Below, piece after piece: positions 33,065 through 42,736 of a stretch of DNA of 64,000 nucleotides (position 1 is its first letter; each line of letters starts with the position of its first letter). The stretch is from contig NZ_JAGSYH010000012.1 in NCBI RefSeq assembly GCF_025685685.1, positions 1-64,000 of the forward strand. The letters are read 5' to 3'. The stretch is from Acidicapsa dinghuensis (GTDB lineage: Bacteria; Acidobacteriota; Terriglobia; Terriglobales; Acidobacteriaceae). The translations under genes were made by a program, and so were the position numbers. The notes under the pieces are model-generated. The model was not told the origin of the DNA, made no database searches, and saw only the letters and a list, made by a program, of their open reading frames with translations.

Positions 33065-34325
33065 CGTCCTTCTCGTTGCCCGTCGCGAATATCTCGAACA
33101 GATCCGTGGCCGTGCCTTCCGTCTCACCACGATCATGGTGCCAGCGGTCTTTGTGCTGCTCATCGCCATCGCTTATTTCTCCAGCATCGGTCTCGGTTCC
33201 CATCGGCATTTGGTCATCGCTTCCAACGATGCCAATCTGGCCAATGCCATCCGTACCGAGTTGTTGACACCAAAATCATCGAAGCGATCTTCCGAATCGA
33301 AACCTCCACAGATTGACGTGCTAGCTCCAGCGACTGAGACAGACAGGCTTGTGCTGCAAAAGCAGGTGCAGAGCAAATCAATCGACGGTTTCCTTTTCAT
33401 TCAGACTTCGTCTTCCGCCGCGCCGATTGCCACGTACACCTCGGCATCTGCGGCAGATCTCACTACCAACGGCCGTCTCAACGATGCTGTCGATCATGCT
33501 GTAGTGGATCAGCGCCTGGCCGGATTTGGCCTCAGTGGGTCGGAAACATCGGCACTCGATAAAGGCGTCAAGATAGAAACCTACCAGATTCGCCGTGATG
33601 GCGGTGTGGTCAAGAGCAATGCCCTCGCATCCTTCTATAAGGGCTACGCTATGGCAATTCTGCTTTCCATGACCACCGTCATGTATGGCCTTAATGTTGC
33701 GCGTTCCATCATTCAGGAGAAGACTTCGCGCATCTTCGAAGTCATGCTCTCCATCGTCAAGCCCAGCGAGATGCTGGCTGGCAAGCTCGTCGGTGTCGGA
33801 GCCGTTGGTCTCACGCAGATACTGATATGGGTGGTGGCCGCAGCTCTCATCCTCACTTCAAGTCTCGCAACTGCTTATCTCAAAGGTGACTTCGAAATCC
33901 ACTTTTCCTGGGTAGAAGCCATCATGTTTCCCGTCTACTTCATCCTGGGCTATTTCCTGTACAGTTCTCTCTTCTCAGGTATCGCAGCCACCTGCGAAAC
34001 CGAGCAGGAGCTACAGATGTATACACCGTTGGCAGCCTTGCCTGTGTGGCTCAGCTTCTCGGTCATTCTGGTCATCATCAACGACCCCAATTCGTTCTGG
34101 TCTGTGGCCCTGTCACTCTTTCCGCCCTGTGCTCCAATCGTGATGTTCCTCCGTATGGGTTCAGAGATTCCTCCAGCCTGGCAGTTTGCGGCGTCCATTA
34201 TCCTCATGGTGATTAGCATCTGGGCCATCCTGTGGGTTTCCGCGCGCTTGTATCGCATTGGCATCCTCATGTATGGCAAACGCGCTACGCTGCCGGAGAT
34301 TCTGCGCTGGCTGCGTTACAGCTAG
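33057..34325 (+). CDS. ABC-2-type permease (NatB-like)
   Basis: A 422-residue membrane protein with one N-terminal span (about 22-44), a large extracytoplasmic domain to about residue 190, and five or six C-terminal spans, the layout of NatB/ABC-2 family permeases. The membrane-proximal SIIQEKTSRIFEVMLSIVKPSE motif (two halves) is the family coupling helix. Homologues export sodium or peptides, but the substrate is not deducible. It overlaps its ATPase gene by 8 bp and is followed by the DUF374 gene after 51 bp. Confidence 0.92.
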   Translation: MHNVLLVARREYLEQIRGRAFRLTTIMVPAVFVLLIAIAYFSSIGLGSHRHLVIASNDANLANAIRTELLTPKSSKRSSESKPPQIDVLAPATETDRLVLQKQVQSKSIDGFLFIQTSSSAAPIATYTSASAADLTTNGRLNDAVDHAVVDQRLAGFGLSGSETSALDKGVKIETYQIRRDGGVVKSNALASFYKGYAMAILLSMTTVMYGLNVARSIIQEKTSRIFEVMLSIVKPSEMLAGKLVGVGAVGLTQILIWVVAAALILTSSLATAYLKGDFEIHFSWVEAIMFPVYFILGYFLYSSLFSGIAATCETEQELQMYTPLAALPVWLSFSVILVIINDPNSFWSVALSLFPPCAPIVMFLRMGSEIPPAWQFAASIILMVISIWAILWVSARLYRIGILMYGKRATLPEILRWLRYS

Positions 34326-34376
34326 TCCCTTCTGGTTGAAGCGGTTTATCCGTTTCAGCCACTAAAATGAAAGGGA

Positions 34377-35090
34377 GTGACCACAAAGCACACAGGCACC
34401 AGCTCATCAGCGCGATTCACCTTTGCCCAGAGCATCATTCTTGCCGTCGTGCCGCGCATCGTCTGGGCCCTGCTGATGATCGTAGGCCGCACTTGGCGCT
34501 TTGAAGTCATGGCCGAAGAAGGTGTCACTCCGGCCTTCCACGGCTTTACCCCAGGACGCGAGATCTACTGCTTCTGGCACCAATGCGTCCTACCGTGCGC
34601 ATACTACTTCCGCAACACAGGCGCGACAATCCTCATCAGCCAAAGCTTTGACGGCGAACTCATCACGCGCATCCTTGAGCTGTTCGGCTATCATGCAGTG
34701 CGCGGCTCCAGCACCCGCGGAGGCCAGCAGGGACTCATTGGCCTCAATCGTGTGCTGGATGAAGGTACTCCGGCGATCTTCACCGCCGATGGCCCACGCG
34801 GCCCCATCTATCGCGCCAAGATGGGGCCAGTCAAGCTAGCTCAGCTCTCCGGTGCGCCTATCGGCTCGTTTCATTTGCAGCCGCAGAAAGCCTGGATCAT
34901 GCGTTCCTGGGACCAGTTTTTTGTTCCGAAGCCATTCACGCGTATTGCCGTGAGTTGGGGACAGTGGACCATCGTTTCGGAAGAGGCAACCAACGACGAG
35001 CTTCCCACGCTGCGCGATCAACTCGATGTCACATTGGAGCGTGTGCGCATGAGGGCAATTGCACATCTCGCGGGGAAGGACCTTGCATGA
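34377..35090 (+). CDS. DUF374 lysophospholipid-acyltransferase-like protein
   Basis: A 237-residue protein of the DUF374/LPLAT group. It has one N-terminal hydrophobic segment, the acyltransferase-like block CFWHQCVLP (His as catalytic-base candidate), SQSFDGELI, RGSSTRGG and TADGPRGP, which together make the glycerolipid-acyltransferase-like active site. The start is GTG at 34377, with GGGA immediately before it, so initiation may be weak. Its stop overlaps queA as ATGA. Family members probably acylate envelope lipids; the acceptor is unknown. Confidence 0.88.
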   Translation: MTTKHTGTSSSARFTFAQSIILAVVPRIVWALLMIVGRTWRFEVMAEEGVTPAFHGFTPGREIYCFWHQCVLPCAYYFRNTGATILISQSFDGELITRILELFGYHAVRGSSTRGGQQGLIGLNRVLDEGTPAIFTADGPRGPIYRAKMGPVKLAQLSGAPIGSFHLQPQKAWIMRSWDQFFVPKPFTRIAVSWGQWTIVSEEATNDELPTLRDQLDVTLERVRMRAIAHLAGKDLA

Positions 35091-36208
35091 CGCGCGGATC
35101 TTTGCTTGGCGACGGGACTCTGGTCGCCGATTACGACTTCTATCTGCCAGAAGAGCTGATTGCCCAGCAACCACCCCCCGAGCGCGGCATGAGCCGCATG
35201 CTCGTATTGAACCGCGATTCAGAAACGAACGGTGAGCCCTTGGTTTCAGACCGATCCTTCGCCGATCTTCCTTCGCTGCTCAATCCTAGCGACCTGCTCA
35301 TTCTCAATGACAGCCGCGTCATCCCGGCGCGCCTCTTCGCTCGCCGTGCCACAAGCCGAGGCAAGCAATCTGCCACCGGTCTCATCGAGGTTCTGCTTAC
35401 AGCTCCCACAGCAGAAGGGAACTGGACCGCCCTTGTTCGTCCTGGAAAGAAGGTTCGCACCGGCGACCATCTCGTTTTTCCCGATATCGCTGACGAGATT
35501 GTTCTGGAAGCCGAGGTTATTGGCGCGGGCGAGTTCGGTGAGCGCACGATTCGTTTTGCGTCGATTCAGGATTTCTACGCAATCCTCGACCAAATCGGCC
35601 ACATGCCGCTGCCGCCGTACATCAGGCGCAATGACTCCACTGCTGATCGCGAGCGCTATCAGACTGTCTTTGCCCAGCAGCGCGGCTCGGTTGCAGCGCC
35701 GACGGCTGGTCTTCATTTCACTCCCCCGATTCTTGATGCAATAGCCGCTCGCGGAGTCGAGATTGCAAAGCTCACCCTTCACGTCGGCCTCGGTACCTTT
35801 GCGCCTCTCCGCGTCAACCGTCTCGACCAGATTCATCTGCATCGCGAGCGCTACACGCTCCCCGAAGCGACTGCCACAGCCTTAAACCGAGCCCGCTCCG
35901 AGGGCCGCCGTGTTGTAGCCGTCGGTACCACAGCCGTCCGAACACTCGAACACTGCGCGCTTAAGGCCGAAACCTCAACCAGCGGTCAATTCGCGCCTCA
36001 CAGCGGCGAAACAGAAATCTTCATCTCTCCCGGCTTCCAGTTCCGAGCCGTCGGCGCCATGCTCACCAATTTTCATCTGCCCCAATCGAGCCTGCTCATG
36101 CTGGTCAGCGCCTTCGCGGGCCGCGAACGAGTGCTCGCTGCCTATGCTCATGCAGTGCGCGAGCATTACCGCTTTTTCAGCTACGGCGATTGCATGTTCA
36201 TTCGTTAG
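35087..36208 (+). CDS. queA: S-adenosylmethionine:tRNA ribosyltransferase-isomerase
   Basis: Makes epoxyqueuosine in tRNA by moving the ribosyl part of S-adenosylmethionine to preQ1 at the wobble base. The 373-residue protein opens DYDFYLPEELIAQQPPPERG over two strands, then has LILNDSRVIPARLF, GSVAAPTAGLHFT, TLHVGLGTFAP and FHLPQSSLLMLVSAF, all diagnostic. ATG at 35087 overlaps the preceding stop (ATGA) and has GGAAGGA upstream, so the longer frame within the acyltransferase gene is dismissed. No other queuosine genes are in the window. Confidence 0.96.
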   Translation: MTRGSLLGDGTLVADYDFYLPEELIAQQPPPERGMSRMLVLNRDSETNGEPLVSDRSFADLPSLLNPSDLLILNDSRVIPARLFARRATSRGKQSATGLIEVLLTAPTAEGNWTALVRPGKKVRTGDHLVFPDIADEIVLEAEVIGAGEFGERTIRFASIQDFYAILDQIGHMPLPPYIRRNDSTADRERYQTVFAQQRGSVAAPTAGLHFTPPILDAIAARGVEIAKLTLHVGLGTFAPLRVNRLDQIHLHRERYTLPEATATALNRARSEGRRVVAVGTTAVRTLEHCALKAETSTSGQFAPHSGETEIFISPGFQFRAVGAMLTNFHLPQSSLLMLVSAFAGRERVLAAYAHAVREHYRFFSYGDCMFIR

Positions 36209-36230
36209 TCCGCCAGGTGGTTAACCGGGT

Positions 36231-39044
36231 GTGGCATCCATCCGCGCTCCGCTGCTAGACTCGCATTCGATGACCGCCGAAACCGAAGTAGCCTCCAAAC
36301 AGCCCGTTTTTCTCCTCGACACCATGTCGTTCATCTTCCGGGCCTACCACGCCATGCAGCGCAGCCGTCCAATGTCTACGCGCTCAGGCCTGCCCACAGC
36401 GGCAACTTATGTCTTCGTTAACATGATCACCAAGCTCCGCGCCGACTTTGCGCCGCACTACCTGGCTGCAGTCTTCGACGTAAGCGGAGCTGTCTTTCGT
36501 GACGCCAAAGCGCAGGAGATCGGCGTGCTTCGCCGCTGGTCAAGCAAAGACAAAGCATTTGTCGAGATCAGTTACGAGGGCTATAAAGCGCAGCGCGAGG
36601 CCATGCCCGAAGATCTCGCACGTCAGCTTCCTTACATCCGTCGTTCGCTCGAAGCACTGCACATCCCGATACTTGAAGCCGCTGGGTTTGAGGCAGACGA
36701 CGTCATCGGCACCCTCGCACGCCAGGCTTCAGAAGAAGGCCACGAAGTTTTCATCGTCTCCGGTGATAAGGACATGATGCAGCTCATCAATGAGCATGTG
36801 CGCGTGCTCAATCCGCAAAAAGACAATCTCGTCATCGATCCCGCCAAGGTCATCGAAATCCTCGGTGTGCCTCCACAGCAGGTAATCGACGTGATGGCTC
36901 TGCGCGGCGACACCATCGACAACGTGCCCGGCGCACCCGGTATCGGAGACAAGGGTTCTGTCGAACTCATCCAGCAGTTCGGCAGCGTCGAGGCTGTGCT
37001 TGATCGTGCGGAAGAGGTCAAGCGCAAGACCTACCGCGAATCACTGCAGCAAAATCGCGAAACTGTGTTGCTTTCGAAAGAACTTGTCACCATAGACTGC
37101 AACGTACCCATCGAGCTCGATCTGGCGCAGATGCAGACCACAGATCCGGATCTCGAGGCAGCGCGCGAGCTTTTCACCGAGCTCGAATTCACATCCATGC
37201 TTCGCGATCTCGCACCCGGCATCAAGAAGCCAACCGCAGAGCTAATCGAAGATCCGGCAGCGGAGCAGATAACAGCCTTTTTCGCGGCAGCGCCAAAACA
37301 TGGCTTCGCGTTCGCTCTCGATAAAGATGCCCGCCTCGCCAGATCCGAATCTTCCTCTGGCTCCACTGAAACGAATGCTGAAGTTGCAGAAGAAGAAGCG
37401 CTGCCGCCAATGCCCACATTGCTCGATGCATTTGAAGCAGCAGAGGAATCGCAGGTAGGCAAAGAGGCCACGCCGGAATACCTTGGTGTTTCTGTCAAGG
37501 CAGATGACAAACCAGAGCTCGCATTACGCCTGCAGTTGACTCCACAGCTTCGAACATTGCTTGAAAATGAGCAGGTCCCCAAATTTGTACACGATTGGAA
37601 ATCGACGTCACACCATCTCAGCGCACTCGGTGTCACGCTGCGCGGTCCAATCACCGATACCATGCTGCTTTCGTATGCGCTCAATCCAACACATGCTACG
37701 CAGTCGCTGATCGATGTGGCGGCCCGCGCGGGCCAGCCTGTTCCTGCATCGCTGCCAGGCGCTGCGCATGCTATCCAAACGCTCACGCCCACACTTCGCA
37801 AAGAGGTCGAAGAACACAAACTCACTAGCGTCTACGAAACCATCGATCTGCCGCTCGTTCCGGTTCTCTTTCGTATGGAGTCGAGCGGTGTTCGCATCCA
37901 TCTCGGCGCTCTCGACGAGCTTTCGCAGCGCTTCGGCTCCGAAATTCATCGTGTCAGTGAACGTATCTTCATTCTTGCTGACCGCCGTTTCAATATCAAC
38001 TCGCCCAAGCAGCTAGGCGAAGTGCTCTTTACTCACATGGGCTTGCCTAAACCACTCATCTACGGCAAAGGCAAGAAGATCTCAACCGCGCAGGATGTCC
38101 TCGAAAACCTGGCTGAAGAGCATGAGATTGCCCAGCTCGTTATCGAGTTTCGACATCTGGCAAAGCTCAAATCCAATTACGTCGACGCGCTTCCATTGCT
38201 GGTAGATAAAGACTCTCGCGTTCACACCACCTTTAATGCCGCTTCGACGGCGACAGGGCGTCTCTCATCGGTCAACCCTAATCTGCAAAACATTCCCATC
38301 CGTACCGAGCTTGGCCGTGAGATTCGCGCCGCCTTCGTAGCTGCTCCAGGCTATCGGCTGCTTTCAGCCGATTACTCGCAAATCGAGCTACGGCTCATGG
38401 CTCACTTCAGCGAAGATCCACTCCTGGCCGACGCCTACCGGACAGGCCGCGACATCCACACACTCACGGCCAGTGAAGTCTTCGGCATCTCTCCCGACAA
38501 GATGGACAAGCACACCCGCGCCCGCGCCAAAGCCGTCAACTTCGGCATCGTCTACGGCATCTCCGCTTTCGGGCTCGCCGCTCAGCTCAGCATCCCGCAA
38601 GGGGAGGCAAAGCTTTATATCGAGCGCTACTTTGCCCGCTATGCAGGCGTGAAATCCTTCATCGACCGAACTATCGAAGAGACGCGTAAGCAGGGCTACG
38701 TGCGCACGCTCTTTGGTCGCATGCGCCCTATTCCTGACATCGAAAGCCGCAACGCCAACCAGCGCGGATTCGCCGAACGCACCGCCATCAATACTCCGCT
38801 GCAAGGCACCGCGGCAGATATGATCAAGCTCGCTATGATCGCCATCGACCGCAAACTTGCAGAGCACAAGCTGCGCACGCGAATGGTCCTGCAGGTCCAC
38901 GACGAACTTCTCTTCGAAGTACCAGAGGATGAAGAAGACGCAATCGTCCCCATCGTCAAAGACTCGATGGAAAACGTCGTCACGCTCAAAGTGCCAATCG
39001 AAGCCGATCTATCCTTCGGCCACAACTGGCGGGACATGGAGTAG
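36231..39044 (+). CDS. polA: DNA polymerase I
   Basis: Repair and Okazaki-fragment polymerase, 937 residues. Domains: 5'-3' exonuclease (about 20-310; DTMSFIFRAYHAM, GFEADDVIG, VSGDKDMMQLI, PGIGDKGSVELI), a 3'-5' exonuclease-like domain (about 345-540), and the family A polymerase with motif A DYSQIELR, motif B KAVNFGIVYGIS and motif C VHDELLFE. In the proofreading domain the first metal motif (usually DTE) is not evident, where ALDKDARLA stands, and an acidic Ser/Glu-rich insert follows, so proofreading is probably lost. The GTG at 36231 has AGGTGG upstream; an ATG at 36270 is possible. It starts 22 bp after queA. Confidence 0.95.
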   Translation: MASIRAPLLDSHSMTAETEVASKQPVFLLDTMSFIFRAYHAMQRSRPMSTRSGLPTAATYVFVNMITKLRADFAPHYLAAVFDVSGAVFRDAKAQEIGVLRRWSSKDKAFVEISYEGYKAQREAMPEDLARQLPYIRRSLEALHIPILEAAGFEADDVIGTLARQASEEGHEVFIVSGDKDMMQLINEHVRVLNPQKDNLVIDPAKVIEILGVPPQQVIDVMALRGDTIDNVPGAPGIGDKGSVELIQQFGSVEAVLDRAEEVKRKTYRESLQQNRETVLLSKELVTIDCNVPIELDLAQMQTTDPDLEAARELFTELEFTSMLRDLAPGIKKPTAELIEDPAAEQITAFFAAAPKHGFAFALDKDARLARSESSSGSTETNAEVAEEEALPPMPTLLDAFEAAEESQVGKEATPEYLGVSVKADDKPELALRLQLTPQLRTLLENEQVPKFVHDWKSTSHHLSALGVTLRGPITDTMLLSYALNPTHATQSLIDVAARAGQPVPASLPGAAHAIQTLTPTLRKEVEEHKLTSVYETIDLPLVPVLFRMESSGVRIHLGALDELSQRFGSEIHRVSERIFILADRRFNINSPKQLGEVLFTHMGLPKPLIYGKGKKISTAQDVLENLAEEHEIAQLVIEFRHLAKLKSNYVDALPLLVDKDSRVHTTFNAASTATGRLSSVNPNLQNIPIRTELGREIRAAFVAAPGYRLLSADYSQIELRLMAHFSEDPLLADAYRTGRDIHTLTASEVFGISPDKMDKHTRARAKAVNFGIVYGISAFGLAAQLSIPQGEAKLYIERYFARYAGVKSFIDRTIEETRKQGYVRTLFGRMRPIPDIESRNANQRGFAERTAINTPLQGTAADMIKLAMIAIDRKLAEHKLRTRMVLQVHDELLFEVPEDEEDAIVPIVKDSMENVVTLKVPIEADLSFGHNWRDME

Positions 39045-39060
39045 TGTCAATAGCACCATG

Positions 39061-39492
39061 TCAACTCGCGCTGCTTATCAAAGGATTGATGACACGAATC
39101 GTGCCGTATAACTGCCCGTTGGATAAGTCTTCGGAGTACAACACGAATGCTCCAGCAGTCTCTGCTGCTTGAATAATCAAGGCATCCCAAAACGAAATTC
39201 GAAAACGCTCTTCAAATTCAAGAGCCCGTACGATAGATGCCGATGTATTTGTGACAACTTGCCACGTTGAATAGTCCAGAATGAGCAGTTTGACCTCTTC
39301 TGCTGCGAGCGGCCTTGTAGCTCTCTTGCGCAGATTGTAGCTAAACTCCTGCAGCACCTGCGTGCTAAGAACACCTTCGCCGGAGTTCCAGAGTTCGTCA
39401 ATTACTTTACGAGCGCGGATATGTTTGTCGCCTGCGTTGCGGTCATGCGCATAAACAAGAATGTTGGTATCGACAAAATATTTACCGCTCAT
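39061..39492 (-). CDS. PIN-domain toxin (VapC-type)
   Basis: A 143-residue PIN-domain ribonuclease. The acidic residues of the active site are visible in YFVDTNILVYAHD (Asp near the start), LQEFSYN (Glu) and ISFWDALIIQAAE (Asp), with a further acid in LYSEDLSNG. ATG at 39492 gives the normal PIN N-terminus and overlaps the antitoxin gene by 11 bp; a longer frame lies within the antitoxin. VapC toxins usually cleave tRNA or rRNA and are silenced by the partner antitoxin. The 3' end lies 17 bp from the polA stop, tail to tail. Confidence 0.88.
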   Translation of the reverse strand: MSGKYFVDTNILVYAHDRNAGDKHIRARKVIDELWNSGEGVLSTQVLQEFSYNLRKRATRPLAAEEVKLLILDYSTWQVVTNTSASIVRALEFEERFRISFWDALIIQAAETAGAFVLYSEDLSNGQLYGTIRVINPLISSAS

Positions 39493-39715
39493 AGATCTCG
39501 TCGCGAGACTTCGGGGGCGTCCAACCGAGATCGTATCCCTGACGAAGCCGCGCTTGCGCACGTGCACGAGCCTGTCGATAGCCTCTCCGCTCTTCTATCT
39601 CTCGCTGAAGCCGCTCTGCAAGCAGAGCGCTTATCGAAGAATCTTCCTCAGCAGCTAGAATTCTCGCTTCTCGCAAAAGCTCGGTATCAATTTTTAGAGT
39701 GATATTCGCCTTCAT
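39482..39715 (-). CDS. Ribbon-helix-helix antitoxin (VapB/CopG-type)
   Basis: A 77-residue DNA-binding antitoxin. The N-terminus MKANITLKIDTELLREARI is a ribbon-helix-helix strand and helix, followed by DSSISALLAERLQREI as the second helix; the basic Arg/Gln-rich C-terminus should fold on the toxin. It is translated just ahead of the PIN toxin with an 11-bp overlap, the standard antitoxin-first order, and is likely to repress the pair. It starts 48 bp from the glmM stop. Confidence 0.85.
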   Translation of the reverse strand: MKANITLKIDTELLREARILAAEEDSSISALLAERLQREIEERRGYRQARARAQARLRQGYDLGWTPPKSRDEIYER

Positions 39716-39763
39716 TTCGCACCGATATCAGTGTAGCACTAATTTACGTGCTATGTGGACTGG

Positions 39764-41125
39764 TCATACGCTTAGCTCCGCTCGAATCGCCTCAGCAATC
39801 GCCTCCGCATGGAACCGCATCCGACCCTCATCCTCAGCCTCAATCATCACCCGTGCCAAAGCCTCCGTTCCCGAATAGCGGATCACCACGCGTCCCGATC
39901 CATCCAGTTCCGCTTCGGCCGCGCGAATCCGCTCAGCCACGGAAGGGATCTCCTCGAGTGGCTTCTTCTCCCGTACCTTTACATTCACAATCACCTGCGG
40001 AAAGACCTTCAGATCGCTTGTCAGCTCTTCTATCGTTTTCCCGGTACGAGCAATCAGATCCAGCACCACCAGCGCCGTCAGCAGGCCATCACCTGTAGTT
40101 GCGAGGTGAGGGAAGAGAATATGCCCCGACTGTTCTCCTCCAAGGGCCGCATTCTTGCGTCCCATCAGTTCCAGCACATAACGGTCGCCAACCGTCGAGC
40201 GCAGCATGGTTATGCCGGACCGCTTCAACGCGGCTTCCAATCCCATGTTTGACATGGTCGTAGCCACAACAACCCCGCCCGTCAGCAGTCCACGTGCCTG
40301 TAGATCCCGCGCAGCCATCAGCAAAATACCGTCGCCGTTGATTACATTGTTCGACGCCCCGGAAAAAAGACAGCGGTCCGCATCTCCATCAAAAGTGATT
40401 CCAATCTGTGCTCCACGCTCGGCCGTCGCCGCCGCCACTGCCGTCGGATGAAGCGCCCCACAATTCTCATTGATATTTCGTCCGTTCGGAGCAACATTAA
40501 GCAGCGTGATATTTCCGCCGCCGCGTCGATGCAACTCGGCAAAGACTCGTGGAGCAATCGCAGCCGCTGCGCCATTTGCGCAATCCGCCACAATAACTTG
40601 ATCGGTAATTTTCAGTTCCGGTACGGCGGCCAACAAAAAGCTCACATACTCCGCAGCCAGACTGCGATCATCCTCGACAGGTTTCAGAGAAGTGATATCG
40701 GGCGCGCTCGCACCCATCGCATGGCGAAAGATAACGTCCTCAATCTCAAGTTCTGTCTTGTCAGGCAACTTCTTGCCGTCGCCGCCAAAGACTTTGATCC
40801 CGTTATCCTCCCACGGATTATGCGAGGCCGAAACCACAACTCCTGCGCTGAATCCTTTCGCTTTGGCTAAATACGCAATCGCAGGAGTCGGCACAATACC
40901 CGCGCTGACAACCTCAGCCCCACCAGCGCGAAGTCCGGCAGCGAGCATGTTCGTGATCCAGGGGCTCGATTCACGCGTATCCCGGCCCAGAATCACGTTG
41001 GGCACAATCGCTTCAGGCCGCAACTGATGCGCCAGCGCCAATCCCACTGCATATACCGTTTGCGCATCCAGAGGAGCCGTTCCTGCCACTCCGCGAATTC
41101 CATCCGTACCAAAAAGCTGTCTCAT
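39764..41125 (-). CDS. glmM: Phosphoglucosamine mutase
   Basis: Converts glucosamine-6-phosphate to glucosamine-1-phosphate for peptidoglycan and lipopolysaccharide precursors. The 453-residue protein has FGTDGIRG at the start, the phosphoserine loop VVVSASHNPWEDNG with Ser101, the magnesium loop TFDGDADRC, the sugar-binding GGEQSGH and the phosphate-binding RYSGTEALARVMIE. All four catalytic regions are intact. Its start overlaps the xseA stop by 4 bp. Confidence 0.96.
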   Translation of the reverse strand: MRQLFGTDGIRGVAGTAPLDAQTVYAVGLALAHQLRPEAIVPNVILGRDTRESSPWITNMLAAGLRAGGAEVVSAGIVPTPAIAYLAKAKGFSAGVVVSASHNPWEDNGIKVFGGDGKKLPDKTELEIEDVIFRHAMGASAPDITSLKPVEDDRSLAAEYVSFLLAAVPELKITDQVIVADCANGAAAAIAPRVFAELHRRGGGNITLLNVAPNGRNINENCGALHPTAVAAATAERGAQIGITFDGDADRCLFSGASNNVINGDGILLMAARDLQARGLLTGGVVVATTMSNMGLEAALKRSGITMLRSTVGDRYVLELMGRKNAALGGEQSGHILFPHLATTGDGLLTALVVLDLIARTGKTIEELTSDLKVFPQVIVNVKVREKKPLEEIPSVAERIRAAEAELDGSGRVVIRYSGTEALARVMIEAEDEGRMRFHAEAIAEAIRAELSV

Positions 41126-42711
41126 GCCTGCGTGTCTTTACCCTTTTTCCTGCGATTTGTTGTGCTCGTGCTCACCATAGTTGCCGTCACCGCGCTTGTG
41201 AACGATCCATTTCCAAGCCGTGTCTCTACACTTGCGCCTACTTTTAACTGTGCTGCAGAGCGCACCACAGCTCCCGTCTCGTCCTGTACCAGTGCGTATC
41301 CGCGTTGCAACACGGCAAGAGGTGAAAGCGCCTGAAGCGATCCGCGCACATGCATCCACTCGGCCCGTCTCGCGTTGAGCGTTATCCCCGCTGCACGATA
41401 CAGCCGCGCATCCAGCGACTGCCATTCGAATCGCACAGATGAGAGCCCACGATCCAGCACATGTTCAAGGCGGTCCCGGTTTTTCGTCAGCAGTTCCCGT
41501 GCCGCGCCAAGCTCCTGCCGCGGATCATGCCGCATCACATCTCCAGCCAGCTCCGCAACATGCCTCAGCTGCTCTTGCAGAGTTGTGTCAATCGCGGTCT
41601 CCATGCGGAAACTGAAGTCATCCAGTTGTTGCAGCATCCGATGCAACAGTGCCACCACCCGCTGTTGCGCATAGGCAATCGAAGCCCGTAACATTCTTTG
41701 CTGCGCCTGCAGCAGTTGAAAGCGCGCCGCGCGAGCAAGACGATTCCCAAGCTCTGCAACCAGTTCCTCAATCTTGTGCTGCGCAGATGTAATCAACTCC
41801 GCGGCTGCGGAGGGTGTAGGCGCACGCAAGTCTGCGACAAAGTCGGCAATCGTAAAGTCCGTCTCATGCCCAACTGCTGAAACCACCGGAAGCCGTGAAG
41901 CTGCAATTGCCCGAGCCACGCGTTCGCTGTTAAACGCTGCCAGATCCTCAAGCGATCCACCACCGCGCGCAACCACAATCACATCTGCGATGCCCGGCTC
42001 ATTGGCCAGCTTCAACGCAGTCTCGATTTCGCCGGGCGCGCTCTCGCCCTGCACTGACACAGGCACTACGGTTACGCTCAAAGCAGCGTGGCGTCGTCCA
42101 ACGACATTTAGAAAGTCTCGTATCACCGCGCCCGTGGGCGAAGTGATCACCGCCACACAGCGGGGAAAGGCAGGCAAAGGCCGCTTTCGTTCCGAGTCAA
42201 ACAATCCTTCGGCTTTCAGCTTGTCACGCAGTTGCTCAAAAGCTACCTGCAGACTGCCTGCGCCCACCGGCTCCATCGTTTCAGTCACAAGCTGCAACTG
42301 CCCGCGCTGCTCATAGATGCTCACTTTGCCGCGCACGCGAACCTGCAAACCATCCTCAGGCCGAAAACGCAACAGCACAGCCTGCCGCCGGAACAGCACT
42401 ACCGGCAACTGTGCCTCAGCATCCTTCAATGTGAAATAGAGATGTCCCGATGACGCAGGCCTGCAGTTAGAGATCTCCCCTTCGATCCAGACATCGCCAA
42501 GCTCCATCTCGACCAGCTCACGCGCCTCTGTTACCAGCTCATGTACCAGCCAGGTCCGCCGCTCGCGCCGACGCGTTACATGCGCAGGAACCTCGGCCTC
42601 AGGAGCAGCCGGAGCCTCGAAAAGCAAATTCAATTGCGGCGTAGATGGAGATTTCGGCGTCACTTCGCGCAACTCATCAATCAGCAGTGTATCTTCTGAG
42701 CGCCGTCTCAT
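41122..42711 (-). CDS. xseA: Exodeoxyribonuclease VII large subunit
   Basis: Nuclease subunit that trims single-stranded DNA ends in both directions. The 529-residue protein has a non-conserved N-terminal tail (about 1-50), an OB fold with VWIEGEISNCRPASSGHLYFTLKD (two halves), the catalytic region with VAVITSPTGAVIRDFLNV, ARGGGSLEDLAAFN and SAVGHETDFTIADFVAD, a long coiled-coil middle, and a C-terminal SPLAVLQRGYALV segment. The small-subunit gene xseB is not in the window. It is followed by glmM with a 4-bp overlap and preceded by the DUF2905 gene at 25 bp. Confidence 0.95.
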   Translation of the reverse strand: MRRRSEDTLLIDELREVTPKSPSTPQLNLLFEAPAAPEAEVPAHVTRRRERRTWLVHELVTEARELVEMELGDVWIEGEISNCRPASSGHLYFTLKDAEAQLPVVLFRRQAVLLRFRPEDGLQVRVRGKVSIYEQRGQLQLVTETMEPVGAGSLQVAFEQLRDKLKAEGLFDSERKRPLPAFPRCVAVITSPTGAVIRDFLNVVGRRHAALSVTVVPVSVQGESAPGEIETALKLANEPGIADVIVVARGGGSLEDLAAFNSERVARAIAASRLPVVSAVGHETDFTIADFVADLRAPTPSAAAELITSAQHKIEELVAELGNRLARAARFQLLQAQQRMLRASIAYAQQRVVALLHRMLQQLDDFSFRMETAIDTTLQEQLRHVAELAGDVMRHDPRQELGAARELLTKNRDRLEHVLDRGLSSVRFEWQSLDARLYRAAGITLNARRAEWMHVRGSLQALSPLAVLQRGYALVQDETGAVVRSAAQLKVGASVETRLGNGSFTSAVTATMVSTSTTNRRKKGKDTQA

Positions 42712-42736
42712 CTGTGGAGAGTGGAACAGAGATGAT

